Source of the DNA: Dipteris shenzhenensis
Lineage: Eukaryota; Polypodiophyta; Polypodiopsida; Gleicheniales
Length of the DNA stretch: 64,000 nt
Direction: 5' to 3' (one strand)
Assembly (NCBI GenBank): GCA_047967505.1
Contig: CM106539.1
Shown here: positions 44,006 through 55,835 of the stretch, piece by piece
Layout: the number at the start of each line of letters is the position of its first letter
Position numbering within the stretch: the stretch's first letter is position 1
Notes under the pieces: model-generated
Told to the model about the DNA's origin: nothing
The model's database searches: none
Seen by the model: only the letters and a program-made list of their open reading frames with translations
Position numbers and translations under genes: made by a program

Positions 44006-45496
44006 AAACCTCAAGGTATCGCGAGCCTTCGAGGCGGATCCTGTATCGAGGTATTGCATCACGTGACGGGCAAAGTCAATCTTACGCACAAGGGAAGGAG
44101 GCAATACTATGGGTGATGAGGAGTGGGAAGCCAGAGATGGAAGCCACAGTGGATGTGATGAGGGCAGTTCCAAAGTGGGTGAATGTCCTCCTGAGCAAGG
44201 ATATGGGGTACTTGGAATAGCTAGCCGTATGACACCGAGGTGAAACGGCCAGGTGGCGCTATGAGTTCATGGTGGTGTTTAAGTTGGTGATGGATCTATA
44301 TGTGAAGAAGGAGTTGGAGGATGATACAGAGGAGTCCGGGAGTGATACGGAGGATGAAACAGCGAGAGTCAGAGAGCGGCTCGGAAAGTGAAAGTGAAGA
44401 TGAGGACTCGGAGGAGGAAGAAAGGCACAGGTGGAGTCAGGTATGGTGGCAGGCCCAAGTAGAAAGGAGAACCGGATCTGAAACAATGGCCAAAGAGACA
44501 AAAGGGATGACTAATGGAAGCAGGGAAGCAGAACCGTGTCGTGGGAGTGTGAGATGCGCACCAAGTAGGATGATCAGCAAACAGGTGACTTGGGGTCCAA
44601 CCGAGGCGATGGACGTCACAGAAGATGCGAGGCCCCAAGTGGGTAGCACGGAGTGTGCGAAGCCCCGAGTGAACGGTGCGAGAGCCGTGAGATGCATGGA
44701 GGGTGCAAAGCCCCGAGTGAACGGCGCAGGAGTTGTGAGATGCATGGGAAACGGCACGGAAGGCACGAGGTGTGGAAGCAATGACCCGAGAGGTGCATTG
44801 GTGAAAATAGGTGGTGCGAACCCCTGAGATGCTATAACCATAGTGAAGACCCGAGGCGCGAGAAGCACAATAATAGTGACCAGAGGCGTGAAAGGCGTAG
44901 TGACAGAGACGAGAGGCACGAGAGGTGCGGGAGGCGTGAAAGAAACGAAGAGCAGTGCCATTGTCCCAAAGTCAAATTAAACAAACGCTCAAGTGTGAGG
45001 AGGGTGGGATGAGGAGCACGGAAGGTGCAAGCCCAAGACCAAGTGACGTGGTAGGCCCAAAGGAAAGTCAAAAAAATGCTGAAGGCATGCAGGTGACCAA
45101 TGAAAATGCGGTAGGCACAGGAATGAAACGGGTAAGTGCTCAAGGCACAAACGATGGAAAGGGAGTAGAGGTGATGAAAAACGGTGAACAAGTTCAAGAT
45201 AGAAGCATGGAAGGCATAGTGGAATGGCAAGTGGAGATTTGGGCACTGGGGCAAGGTCAAGAGAGCAATCAGAAGCCCGTGGCAACGCAGAGGTGTGTGC
45301 AGAAGAGATACTGAGGTAGAAAGGAAAAACGCCGAGGTGGAGAAGCATGAGGTGAAGACAAGAGATGGAAAGGGGAAATGGTGGAGTACAAGTGCAGGTC
45401 TAGATAGATGCAGAGGCATGACGCGAAGTGAGGCCTTAGGGCAGAGGAGAAAGCATGAGGAGGAAGAAGAAGAAAAGAAGGTGATGACGGTCAAAC
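44006..45496 (+). pseudogene. A4 internal protein, N-terminal two thirds
   Basis: The start ATG is changed (ATTGCATCA where A3 has ATGGCGTCA) near 44055. The N-terminal domain follows in frame 1 to 44220 (QSYAQGKEAILWVMRSGKPE, LSKDMGYLE). The acidic tract and EEEERHRWSQVWWQAQ are in another frame (44321-44827), then repeats of AKPRVNGA.AVRCM (44650-44750), and charged segments (44955-45314, 45295-45490). It stops at GTGATGACGGTC, joining a simple tandem repeat, so the GWKxWPG region is absent. Confidence 0.7.
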
Positions 45497-46075
45497 TCTC
45501 ACAACCTATTTTCAAAAATTTCTCTCCTAGCCTATTGGGCACGCAACAATTTTTCCCCAAAAAAAAAAATCTATTACAAATTTCTCTCTCAACCTCCTCA
45601 AAACCACTCAAACCTCCCTACCTATTGCGTATGCAACAACTTCAAAACAAAATTTAATCATAAATCTCTCCAAAAAACTCCTCAATAAAAGAAGAACAAT
45701 CTATTACAAATTTCTCTCTCAACCTCAAAACCACTCAAACCTCCCTACCTATTGCGTACGCAACAACTTCAAAACAAAATTTAATCATTAATCTCTCCAA
45801 AAAACCCCTCAACAAAAAAAAACAATCTATTACAAATTTCTCTCTCAACCTCAAAACCACTCAAACCTCCCTACCTATTGCGTATGCAACAACTTTAAAA
45901 CAAAATTTAATCATAAATCTCTCCAAAAAACTCTTCTCACGACACTTTATTACAAATTTCTCTCTCAACCTCAAAACCACTCAAACCTCACTACCTATTG
46001 CGCATGCAACAACTTCAAAACAAAATTTAATCATAAATCTTTCCAAAAAACTCTTCTCATGACACTTTATTAATA
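45497..46075 (+). repeat. AT-rich tandem repeat, about 119-129 bp unit
   Basis: Four clear units start at CAAATTTCTCTCTCAACCTC near 45577, 45706, 45834 and 45953, with a weaker first copy near 45520. Each contains CTATTGCGTATGCAAC and AACAAAATTTAATCATAAAT. The 765 bases after it (46076-46840) are AT-rich with no feature seen. Confidence 0.85.
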
Positions 46076-46850
46076 TAAGAAATCCATTTATAATATTTTT
46101 ACTCCATAATATAATAAATTTTTATTAACTAATATTAAAATATAATTTTGTTAAATATATATATTATTAATCTATAAATTAATATAATTATTATATAAAT
46201 AAATATATAAATACATTAATTTAAAAAATATAACTTGAAAGGGAGGTCTTCTAGCATATGTGCTTTATATAATACTTATTCTTAAAACAATGAAGAATTA
46301 GTGAATATATTGCTATTCTATACATTATTAACTTAAAAACTAATATAAATATCATTTAATTATTATATACATTTAAATAAATATATAAATTATTAATATT
46401 ATACATTAATAACATTTAAAATTATGTAGATTATATACTAATAACCTTTCAATTTTAAAAAGTAGTCAATTAAAGAATTGAATTAATTTAAAAAATAAGA
46501 AAATATTAGATTTTACACACGTACTTTTAGCACATATGCTTTTCTTTCATGTGTATAATACTTGTTAGTTAGTCGAAGAATGAAAAATTAGATAATGCAT
46601 TTGTAAGGTAGGTATTTAAAGCCATAGAATCTAGAAGAGGTTTAGCATACTTACTTATCTTTGTTACTATGTGTAATACTTTGCAAAAGCCTTAAACAAA
46701 GTTTAAGGCTTTGCACAAAACTACAGTATCATTGCATCCATATCATTTTTTTACTTTAGCAACCACCAGATATCCATGGTGTCCATGATATGGAATACAT
46801 ATTTCTTCTGAATATTTCTTATCACATACTTTTTCATTTCTTTTGATACA

Positions 46851-47126
46851 CCATGCAGCATGAATGTAAGAAAATATGAATCGGTGTGCTTTTAGCCTAA
46901 GTACTTCTCCCTAATCAGTAGGATACTTTGACGAGGTAGACTTATAATTACTTAAAGTAAAGCCTTTGCAAAGGATTGTACCTTCTTATATACCATGCAG
47001 CATGAATGTAAGAAAATATGAATCGGTGTGCTTTTAGCCTATGTGCTTGTCCCTATTCAGTAGGATACTTTGACTAGGTAGACTTATACTTACTTAAAGT
47101 AAAGCCTTTGCAAAGGATCGTACCTA
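46851..47126 (+). repeat. 142-bp tandem duplication
   Basis: Two copies starting CCATGCAGCATGAATGTAAG at 46851 and 46993, ending with AAAGCCTTTGCAAAGGAT.GTACC. A few substitutions separate them. Confidence 0.85.
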
Positions 47127-47212
47127 TAAACAAAACACTTTGGAAAGCATATAACATATAGTCTATATATATCTAAACTAAATACTTTGGAATGCATATT
47201 TTATATAGTCCA

Positions 47213-47645
47213 TATACCTTAAATCTTATACCCTAAATCTTAAATCCTAAAGTTCCCTAAATCTTAGGTTATACAATCTAAGCTCTTAAACTTATATAAC
47301 AGTTATAATCCCTAAACCCTAAACCTTAAACCCTAACCCCTATAACTTAAATTCTAAAACCTAATTTTCAATCCTAAACCCTAAATTCTAGACTCTAAGC
47401 TCATGATCTTATATACTAAACCCCAAACCCTAAAACCTAAAACCTAAATCCTATATCCTAAACCCTAAAACAATAATCATAAACCCTAAATGCTAAATCC
47501 TAAACCCTAAACCCTAGTTTCTAAACCCTAAACCCTAAACCCTAAAAACATAATCATAAATCCAAAACCCTAAACACTAAATCTTAAATCCTAAGCCCTA
47601 AATCCTTAACCCTAAATACTAAACCCTAAACCCTATCCCTAAAAT
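47213..47645 (+). repeat. Interstitial telomere-like repeats, CCCTAAA strand
   Basis: Many CCCTAAA units and variants (CCTAAAT, CTTAAA) over about 430 bp, the plant telomere type, degenerate. 47646-48359 after it holds no recognisable gene. Confidence 0.85.
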
Positions 47646-48359
47646 ACAATCAAAATTTAATGGATTTTTTCAATTTGTGTAATAGGTTTGATATATCCCG
47701 GGTGATCTGGTAAGACAATCATTTGGCTAATAACTTCGTATGGTGAAGTCCACCCCATGCACTAGCTTCCAACATCCATCATGTGATGTGAGTGAAATGG
47801 ATTTCTGAACATCCTACCACCTAATGTGACTCAAATGGATTTCTAAATATCCATCATGATCCTTACTGGAAATGATATATTATATTGGTGTCACATAGAA
47901 AGAGATTGGTTGAACTGAACGCATTGAAAGCGATGAATTGAGGAAGTCATATAGGAAAGTGACTTATGCTATACTAAAGATAGCCATACATGGTGATCAA
48001 CCATGATAAGAGAGTATTTTGAGTTGTAACTAAAATGTGCACATGGTAGAGCTGAAGATGACTAGCTAGAAAATGAAGTCCTACCACAAAAATTATACAC
48101 ATGTAATTAGTGAGTATGAGATCTCAAATAATAATATCCCAAAAATATAGACAAAGTGAAACCATGGTGTTACATTCCCTCCATCACTAAAACAGTTGTC
48201 CTCAATTGGCAACCTTTAGGCGAAGGTACTCAACTAAAGTGCTTCCATATACAACTGTATAAAATGAAGGTAATCAGCAAGAATCACTATAGGTGCATGT
48301 GAGGCTATATGGCTCAGAAGACTATTGTCAGAAACAGATTACTTTGATGACTAAAAGCC

Positions 48360-48690
48360 AACAACAATATACTATGATAACCAATCGGCTCGAGCATTGG
48401 CCAAGAATCCAGTATATCACTCCAAGACAAAGCACATTGATGTCAGAGAGCACTTCATCAGAGAAAGACTGTTACTTGGTGACATCACACTATAACATTA
48501 TGATTAGTAAAGAGAATGATGCAGACATCTTTACCAAACCACTCGGTAAAGAGCTATTCAAGAAACACCGACTAGCTCTTGGTTTGACACAAAGGAAGGA
48601 CATTCCCATTAAAGGGGTATGATGGAATGTAATGTTCATTCCTTCTTCGATTCCCGAGAATCATCATCTTACTTCATGATGTTGATCTTG
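48360..48690 (+). pseudogene. Copia-3 RNase H C-terminal fragment
   Basis: ALAKNPVYHSKTKHIDVREHF near 48396-48460, then after a shift NDADIFTKPLGKELFKKHRL near 48512-48570, the standard copia C-terminus. A purine tract (TTGAGGGAAGG, about 48688-48698) precedes the LTR. The rest of the element lies in no recognisable form to the left. Confidence 0.8.
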
Positions 48691-48698
48691 AGGGAAGG

Positions 48699-48987
48699 TG
48701 TTGAGAGTTCACGCTCAACATCATGTGATCACTTGTACATAGCACCATCATGTGATCATATGTGCATAGCACTAACCCAATAGAGTGCTATAAAGGAAAG
48801 GGTTAGATCCTCTAACCCTAACCCTAACCCTAAATGGGTTTGTATATATTCTACATTTTCAACTAAATCTAGTGTACAGTTAGTCATTTGTGGTGTGCTC
48901 TCTAGCTGTGCCCTCTCTTCTCATCTCCACTCTTCTCCTCTCCCCTCTTTATATTTTGTCAGGGTACTACCCTAAAAGATCAATACA
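48699..48987 (+). repeat. Copia-3 3' LTR
   Basis: Starts TGTTGAGAGTTCACGCTC right after the purine tract. The end at about 48987 (AATACA) is a guess. It contains CTATAAAGG (about 48790) and four CCCTAA repeats (48815-48835). Confidence 0.6.
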
Positions 48988-49019
48988 AATCAAAGCAGAG
49001 ACCTCACGATAGGAGAAGA

Positions 49020-49937
49020 TGGTATTGGGTAGTGGCAAACATCTAGCTTGGAGAGTATCTACATCGACAATAATGTTTTCAACTTCTTAGGATTCTCTTG
49101 TACAAGATACTTCTGCAACTATTCAAGCTGATAATACTTCTATTATGTTACTAGACTGTCAACTTGAGCATGATAAGTCTATGCATGACTCACAGATGCC
49201 AAATGCTATTCATACTGAGGACCATATGGGCATGCCTACTTCAATTGAGGTTTGCATTGAGGAGGATAAGTCGGAGCCTCTTTCTCCTACAGATGAGTCG
49301 CAACAATATTTTTCTGCCATGGATTCTTTGAATTCAGGAATGGATGCATGCCATCAATAAGTTATCTCTTCTATGGATACTCAGGTGGCTCCATGTCATT
49401 AGTTGGGGAACTACTAATACTTCTTCTTTTGTACTTAAAGACATGCATCCCTTGCTACAAGCTGTCTTTGACCCTATTATACAAAAATTTCGCCTAGCTT
49501 TCTATGTCAAGAAAGCTCACAAGGGTCCGAAGAAAATCTTTTTTGATGATGGTTTGGTTATGCCCCTCCATTTGCTTTTAGATTAGAATCAGATTACTCT
49601 GGAGGATGTGGTCTTCATGTCCTCTCCTTCGGCATCCTACTTTTTGTACATCTTTTCCTTTGATACCTTGAGATGATTGTTTCTATCCTTTGGGCCAAGA
49701 TGTTCTTTTTCTCCTTGTATTTTGTGTGGGTTTTTACCTCTTTTGAGGTTTCCCACTTAGTAATGAAAGCTTTACTATGACAAAAAAGTGTGTTCAATCT
49801 TCATGAATACATCCGACATTGTCTCCCCCACCAAATTATCTACAGAATTTATAGCAACACCAAGAAGGCAATGTCACCAATTATTAGTTTCATAAAATTA
49901 GTTGTCTACAACTGTGAGTTTTTTTAATAAATATTCT
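49020..49937 (+). other. Unidentified sequence, possible retroelement remnant
   Basis: Short open stretches (49145-49360 and 49344-49586) with no recognised domain. 49620-49800 has a T-rich end, TTTTGAGGTTTCCCACTTAG and TAATGAAAGCTTTACTATGA, faintly like a LINE 3' end. No poly(A) tail or duplication was found. Confidence 0.3.
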
Positions 49938-50265
49938 CAGATTTCTCACTTTATGTGAGAAAAACAGAGAAAGGCATTATGATGCTTGTTATTTATGTTG
50001 ATGATTTGATCATCACAGGTGATAGTGATGAAGATATCCTTCATGTGAAAATGCTATTGAAGCAGAAGTTTGAGATGAAGGATTGGGAGAGCTACGTTAC
50101 TTCTTAGGCATTGAGGTGATTAGATCCACAAGTGGGATATGGCTCTTGTAGAGGCAGTATGGATTGGACATGTTATCCAAATATTGGATGACAGGCTGTA
50201 AGCCTATTTCAGTTCCTTTGGAGCAGAATGTGAAGTTGAGCGCAGATGCAGGTGAGCTTGTGGAC
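49938..50265 (+). pseudogene. Copia-1-like RT scrap in X copy 2
   Basis: Palm with YVDDLIITGDSDEDILHVKM near 49995-50055, then a frameshifted MKD...SYVTS segment, up to the EPRV joint near 50265. It has no copia sequence to its left. Confidence 0.8.
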
Positions 50266-50747
50266 CAGTCAAATTCCAAAAATTTATGGATTCAGTTTTT
50301 AGTCCCTACCACTCTTTCTGCCTTGTATATATTGATGATATACTTGTGTATAGTAAGGATCTCTCTTCTCATCTCAAACACTTACAAATTGTATATGATC
50401 TCCTCAAAAGCAAGGGTCTGGCACTCTCGGCCAAGAAGATTATGATAGGACAAGAGACTATAGAGTTTCTTAGTGTACATACTCATAAGGGTGCTATCCA
50501 AATGCAAGATCATGTTCTTAAGGCCCTCCTTGCCTTTTCGGATGAGATACGTGACCGGACTCAACTCCAATGATTGGATGCCTAAATCATATTTCACCTT
50601 TCTATGAGCAGTTGGCCAAGGATCGATTCCATCTACAACTCTGTTTACACAAAGATGGACTCCCCTGGGGAGGCTCAAAAACCGAAGATGTCTGGCACAT
50701 CAAGGAGAACATCCAAAAGCTGCCCTCGCTCAGCCAGAGTGAGAAGT
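50266..50747 (+). pseudogene. EPRV RT-RNase H fragment in X copy 2
   Basis: Same as 16233-16715, with YIDD near 50331. One base fewer than copy 1 near 50560 puts a stop at about 50572, so this copy is open for 95 codons rather than 154. Confidence 0.75.
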
Positions 50748-51823
50748 AGATGGAAGGGGTACTGAAGGTCACAGAGATGGACAGCCAGCCAGATATGAGC
50801 TAGATTGGTAGAAGTGATGGCCAACAAGAGGGCTCAAGAGCCACAAGGAAAAAAGGGAGACCCGTGCTAAGAAGGGGAGACAAAAGTCCCGGAGGAAGCA
50901 GAATCTAGTTTCAAGAAGAAGAAGACCAGACAAAATATCCAGATGGAGAATTATGCCTTAGGGCGAGATCAAGCCCACTTATGATCTTTTGGAGGACTTG
51001 AAGTAGAAGAGGGTGGACATCACGTATGGTCAGTTGCTGTAGCTCATAGCCAAGTTCTTGTTACAAGAGAAAGGGCTTCGTTTGACAATCTAGGCACCAA
51101 ACTAGAGTCTTCATCATCTTATCACCCAAAGACTGATGGTCAAAGTGAGGCAATAAATAAAGTCATCCTAGAACTACTAAATTGCTATGTACATGATCAT
51201 CCTCATCTATGGGAGAAGTATCTTCCGATGGTGGAGTTTGCCTACAACACCACCGTTCATTCATCTACAGGTAAACCTCCAGCTAAATTGATTTATGGTT
51301 ATGGGATAAACCCTTACGATTACCAGTGATGCACACAAAACTCACACAAAAGATGAAGTGTTTGTAGTTGATTAGTTCATTGAGGATCAGAAGTTAGCAA
51401 TATGACTATGTGTGCAAACATATTCTTCAAGCCCAGGAATGCCAGAGGAACTCAGCAAATTGGCGAATGGAGGGCCATTAAATTCAAGGAGATTGGATTC
51501 TTTTTAGATTTAACAAACCTAGGCTTAAATCAAAAGTGGGTAACCGAATAGTTTATGTTAAGCTAGCTTTGCGGTATTATGGTCCTTTTCATATTTCAAA
51601 AAAAATCAATGATGTTTCCTTCAGATTACATGTTCTATCTCATTGGTGGATCCTTATTGAAGCATTATGAAGGACCAACCCCATCCATGGTTACAAATGA
51701 ACCTCAATCTAAAGTTGAGAAAGAAGATGAGATTATTGTTCTAGAACAAATTCTATTTCATGACAATAAGCATTCACGCAGAGGATGTCTAGACCATCAC
51801 TATCTTCTCACGTTTGTAGATTA
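50748..51823 (+). pseudogene. Ty3/gypsy pre-protease and integrase fragment in X copy 2
   Basis: Counterpart of 16716-17780. SSYHPKTDGQSEAINK near 51115. An 11-bp duplication (ACTCACACAAA) near 51344 is absent from copy 1. Confidence 0.75.
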
Positions 51824-52606
51824 CTACTACTAATGCAAAGTGGGGTGCCCTATAATCTGCTTCAGTCTCAAAAACAAAGAAATAGTTGGTTGTTTGTTTG
51901 ACAACCATGATATAGCACCGTGACCAAGGAAAAATGCATATCCTTGTGTCGATCTCCTAGTCTCATGATCTCTGGCATAGTTATTGTCATAGTATCCATG
52001 CAATCATGGATGACTTCCCCTATATTCTATCCCAAATTGTCTTGTACCTCTAATGTATCTCAAGACTCTTTTGGTTGCATTCCAGTGAGATTGTTTTGGA
52101 TTTGCCATAAACTGTGTTAGTGAGCTTACTTCATAACAAATATCTAGCCGTGTGATAGTCAGATATATAAGAGATAATATGAGCTGCTTGTAGTACCTAT
52201 CATTGACTGTAGGCTTTTCTAAATCTTTAGTAATTTTCAAACTCTGTTCCATGGGAGTGGCTGCAATCTTGCAATCTGCCATATGAAACTTCTTTAGGAT
52301 ATTGTCAACATACTTGAGCCAACTCATGAATGTGCTATCTGAATCTCTCCAAAACTCAATTCCAAGACAATAGTGCATAGGTCCAAGATCTTTCATGTCG
52401 AACTTTGCAGCAGATAAGTCTTGTTTTAGTTTTTTGATGAAGCTATCCTTGCTTCCTGTCACAATCATATCATCTACATACAAAAGTGCAATAGTAATGT
52501 CTTCCCCTTGAACTTTGTAGTAGAGAGTATGATCTACATTGGATTTCATGTATCCCAGATCAAATAAATACTTGTCAATTCTACTGTACCAATTCTGGGT
52601 AGTTGC
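51824..52606 (-). pseudogene. Copia-2 RT/RNase H fragment in X copy 2
   Basis: 225 open codons as in copy 1. Differences seen include FMSWLKYV for FMSRLKYV and PTVNDRY for PTINDRY. Confidence 0.82.
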
Positions 52607-52964
52607 TGTGAAGAGAGTGGGAGAGAAGTAAGGAGTCTCACTTGCAGCTTTCTCACATACACAATGGGGGAATACACACAAAGGTGGAGGCTGAAAACAG
52701 TTTTCCTCTTCTTAGTTGTGAAAGCCAAAAGAATTCTCTCTTCGTACAAAAGGAATAGGTGAACCCTATATGTGGGTCTCAAACCAAACTCAGCTAACCT
52801 AGGTGGCATACTAACTGAGCCACTAACTAGAGTACATAAAGATAGTTGTCATCTAGCTATTATTCATGGGCGGTGTACCAACCACATCTGCAGCTAACAA
52901 GTCGGTGACATAAATGCACAACGGTCACCCTGGCATATCATGAGTGGAGCTCGATATCTCAACA
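52607..52964 (-). repeat. Copia-1-type LTR in X copy 2
   Basis: Same sequence as 18564-18921, with the purine tract directly to its right. Confidence 0.8.
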
Positions 52965-53002
52965 CTCCCCCTCGAGCTCTCAATCCAAAAATGTTCTCTT
53001 CT

Positions 53003-53349
53003 CTTCAACAAATGCAGGAACGGTTTGTAGCAGTGAATCTCTGCTTGCATTCAAGCATGTATTCTAGCATCAGGTCTCCCCATATGGTTTTACTCAACAA
53101 GACTGAGTCCTCTCCAATTAGGAAATTTCTCAGCTTCTTACGATCGGTCTTATTTATGAGCCTCGTTCTGAATGGGCTGCAGCTGCCTTTTATGTGAACA
53201 AACACTCTAAACAGAAGAGAGGAAAAAGTGGCTTGTAATCAACTACAAGCCCCTTAACAAGTGTTTGCTCTCACTCTCTTACCCCATTCCAAATTAAGAA
53301 TATTTGATGTAGAAGATTACAGGCTCAATGATCTTCTCCAAGCTTTCAA
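53003..53349 (+). pseudogene. EPRV RT N-terminal fragment in X copy 2
   Basis: As at 18960-19345, but about 39 bp are missing near 53080, removing the block corresponding to LPLHDGSRPFKES. Confidence 0.65.
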
Positions 53350-54290
53350 AGTAGTCAAAAGAGGAAGGACACTGCAAAGTATTAGGGGCAACTGGTTGGG
53401 AAGGTGGAGCAGGAGTAGAAAGAGTATGGACAGGAGTGCGCCATAATGGCAGAGGAAGAAAACTTGAAGAATCATGGACACTATGCAGAGGACAGAAAAC
53501 AGACGAACTTGAATATTGGTTTGTAGGAGTGAGTCTGTGCATCGGAGAAGAAGAAGGAGCTAGAGAGGAGTCAGAAAGCTCTTCATAAGTTTCAAAGTCA
53601 TGAGTATGGAAACTGCAACGGAAACCTCGTCCTCTTGCAAGGCCTCTGTAGGAGCTGCGCCCAATTGCTATGGGGGCATAGATATTAGGAAGAAGAGGCT
53701 CTTCAGGAGTACTATCTTCTAAACCAGAGGATATGTCGATGTCAATGTAGAGCAGGCCTCGTTGATGAGGGTAATTCACAAAACTATAAATATACGGGTC
53801 ATCCTCATGAGAGCGGACTGAATACAAATAGTCGTTGGAGGAATCATAAGAATCATCGTGCTTGAGTTGCCAGTGAAAGCATTGCAGAGTATTTGATTTC
53901 GAACATTCAAAAAGAGACTCGTCTATGACACCTTGAGAAACTACTTCCCAGTTGTCAGGATGATTGACCATTGCAAGGAAACCCTTCAATTGTCATGGCT
54001 GGGAGTTGCCAGGGTGCTCCAAACAATCGCGTGCAAAATGACCCTTTTTCCCACATATAAAGCGGCTAGAGGAAGAAGACTTATGATTGCCATTGAATGT
54101 TCGACGGTGGAGGAAGCATTGAGGTCGGCGAGGATAGCGGTGATGCTAGTGGAGCTTGCCAACTTTTGGAAATGTGGAAGACCCGCAAGAGCATTTAGAG
54201 GAGTAATGCTTGGAATAGCGGGTGCGACAAGAGGAGCGAGTTTTTATTGAAGAAGGAGGAGAGAAATCTTGTTAGTTTGGAATGATTATC
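53350..54290 (-). pseudogene. EPRV coat-protein region, copy 6
   Basis: Open for 231 codons (53989-53294, the last few from the inverted RT). GFLAMVNHPDNWEVVSQGV, a HDDSYDSSNDYLYSVRSHED block, ARGRGFRCSFHTHDFETYEE, then a Pro/Ser tail. Upstream (54000-54250) the zinc-knuckle and basic segments are recognisable only with frameshifts. It ends at a telomere-like tract near 54296. Confidence 0.7.
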
Positions 54291-54296
54291 AACAAC

Positions 54297-54368
54297 CGAT
54301 TTAGGGTTTAGGGTTTTAGGGTTTTAGGGTTTTGGGTTTTGGATTTAGGGTTTTGGGTTTAGGGTTGT
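54297..54368 (+). repeat. Short interstitial telomere-like tract, TTTAGGG strand
   Basis: TTTAGGGTTTAGGG and TTTTAGGG variants over about 70 bp, opposite in strand to the tract at 47213. A plus-strand EPRV coat scrap of about 60 bp (RGRGFRCNFHTHD) follows to 54428. Confidence 0.85.
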
Positions 54369-54429
54369 AGCTCCAAGAGAGGGCGTGTAAGAGGTAGAGG
54401 TTTTCGTTGCAATTTCCATACTCATGATT

Positions 54430-55835
54430 TCTTGTGGGTAGAAGTAAGCCATTATTGTGGGCGGCCCAAAAAGGTGCACCTTAACGAGATAGCATGTTAG
54501 GAAGGACATTAGTGCTACCTTTCTTCCATTCAACAGTGAAATCATACATGGTGAAGAATTCTTGCCATCTGGCAAGGCGGCATCTTCCAATTTGTTTGTC
54601 AATGCGTCTCGTGCAGAAAGTTTTAAAATTTTGATTATCGGTGCGCACGATGAACTCTCAATTGAGGATGAAGAGTTCAAGCTTTTGGATGGCATGTTTT
54701 ACTACAAGGATTTCCTTTTCTATAGAGTGATAGTTTAGTTCCGCTCCTTAGAACATGACTGTGATCGGAAAGCACAGATGATTTCTTGTGTCGGGGTTTA
54801 CTAAAGTAAGACTGCATCCCAAAATTGGTCTGATGCATCGGTTTTGATGACTAGGGTGCCTGTGGTAGAGGGGATGTTGAGCAAAGGAAACTTCAGAATT
54901 TTCTCCTTGATATGTCGGATAGCCTCTATTTGAACTTCACCCCAGGGGGATCCATCTTTGTGTAAACATAGCTATAGATGGAAGCGATCTTTGGCCAGCT
55001 GCTCATAGAAAGGCAAAATATGGTTGAGATAGCCAAGGAATCATTGGAGCTGAGTTCGGTCACAGATTTCATCTGGAAAAGCAAGGAGGGCCTTAAGAAC
55101 ATGATCTTGCATCTAGATGGCACCTTTATGGATATGTACACCAAGAAATTCTATATGCCCTTACCCGATCATAATTTTCTTTGTCGAAAGTGCAAGACCT
55201 TTGTTGTTCAAGAGATCATATACAATCTACAAATGCTTGAGATGAGAGGGAAGATCCTTAATATATACAAGTATATCATCGATATAAACAAGACAAAAAG
55301 AGTGAAAAGGGCTGAAGATTTAATCCATGAGTTTTTGGAATTCTACTGGTGCTGTTTTCAACCCAAAAGGAAGGACGTTCCATTGGTAAAATCCTTGAGG
55401 GCCCAGAAAATGAGTCTTGTGGTGGTCTTTGGGTAGGAGTCTGACTTGCCAGAATCCAACTTTAAGATCAAACTTGGAGAAGATCATTGAACCCGTGATC
55501 TTCTACATTAGATATTCCTTATTAGGAATAGGATAAGAAAGTGAAATCAAACATTTGTTAAGGGGCTTGTAGTTGATTACAAGTCACTTTTTGCCCCTTT
55601 TCTGCTCAGAATGTTTATTTACATAAAAGGCAGTTGCTGCCCATTTAGACCGAGATTCAGAAATAAGACTCATTTTTTGAAGTCCATAAATCTCCTGATT
55701 GTAGAGTACTCGATCTTGTTGAGTGAACCCGTATGGGCTCTCTTTGAAAGGCTTCGACCGAGAGGCAAGGAAAGCTAATGCTGAAATATTGAATGCAAGT
55801 AGAGAGTCACTACTCCAGTCAAACCATTTTTGCAT
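54430..55835 (-). pseudogene. EPRV reverse transcriptase-RNase H, copy 7
   Basis: Minus strand: KPFKESPYGFTQQDRVLYNQ near 55765, YVNKHSEQKRGKK near 55620, SYPIPNKEYLM near 55530, VLPFGLKTAPVEFQ near 55375, YIDDILVYIKD near 55285, RNase H from about 54880 to 54440. Stops punctuate every domain. It is more decayed than the 3-13 kb copies and belongs to a second EPRV lineage (DLPSHLKHL, KIMIG). Confidence 0.75.

Larger units (their letters stand above)
49938..53451 (+). repeat. Segment X, copy 2 (direct repeat of 15905-19447)
   Basis: Starts CAGATTTCTCACTTTATGTG inside unrelated sequence and ends at CCATAATGGCA, after which the EPRV coat gene continues normally. So the native flank of X is on the right here and on the left in copy 1. 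Confidence 0.9.

Noticed and set aside
45497-47126. Possible CRISPR-like array
   Set aside because: Repeats are long, adjacent and without unique spacers, in plant nuclear DNA. They are ordinary tandem repeats.
49145-49586. A host gene in the two short frames after the Copia-3 LTR
   Set aside because: The frames are short, use different phases, and show no domain or splice pattern. Left as unidentified.
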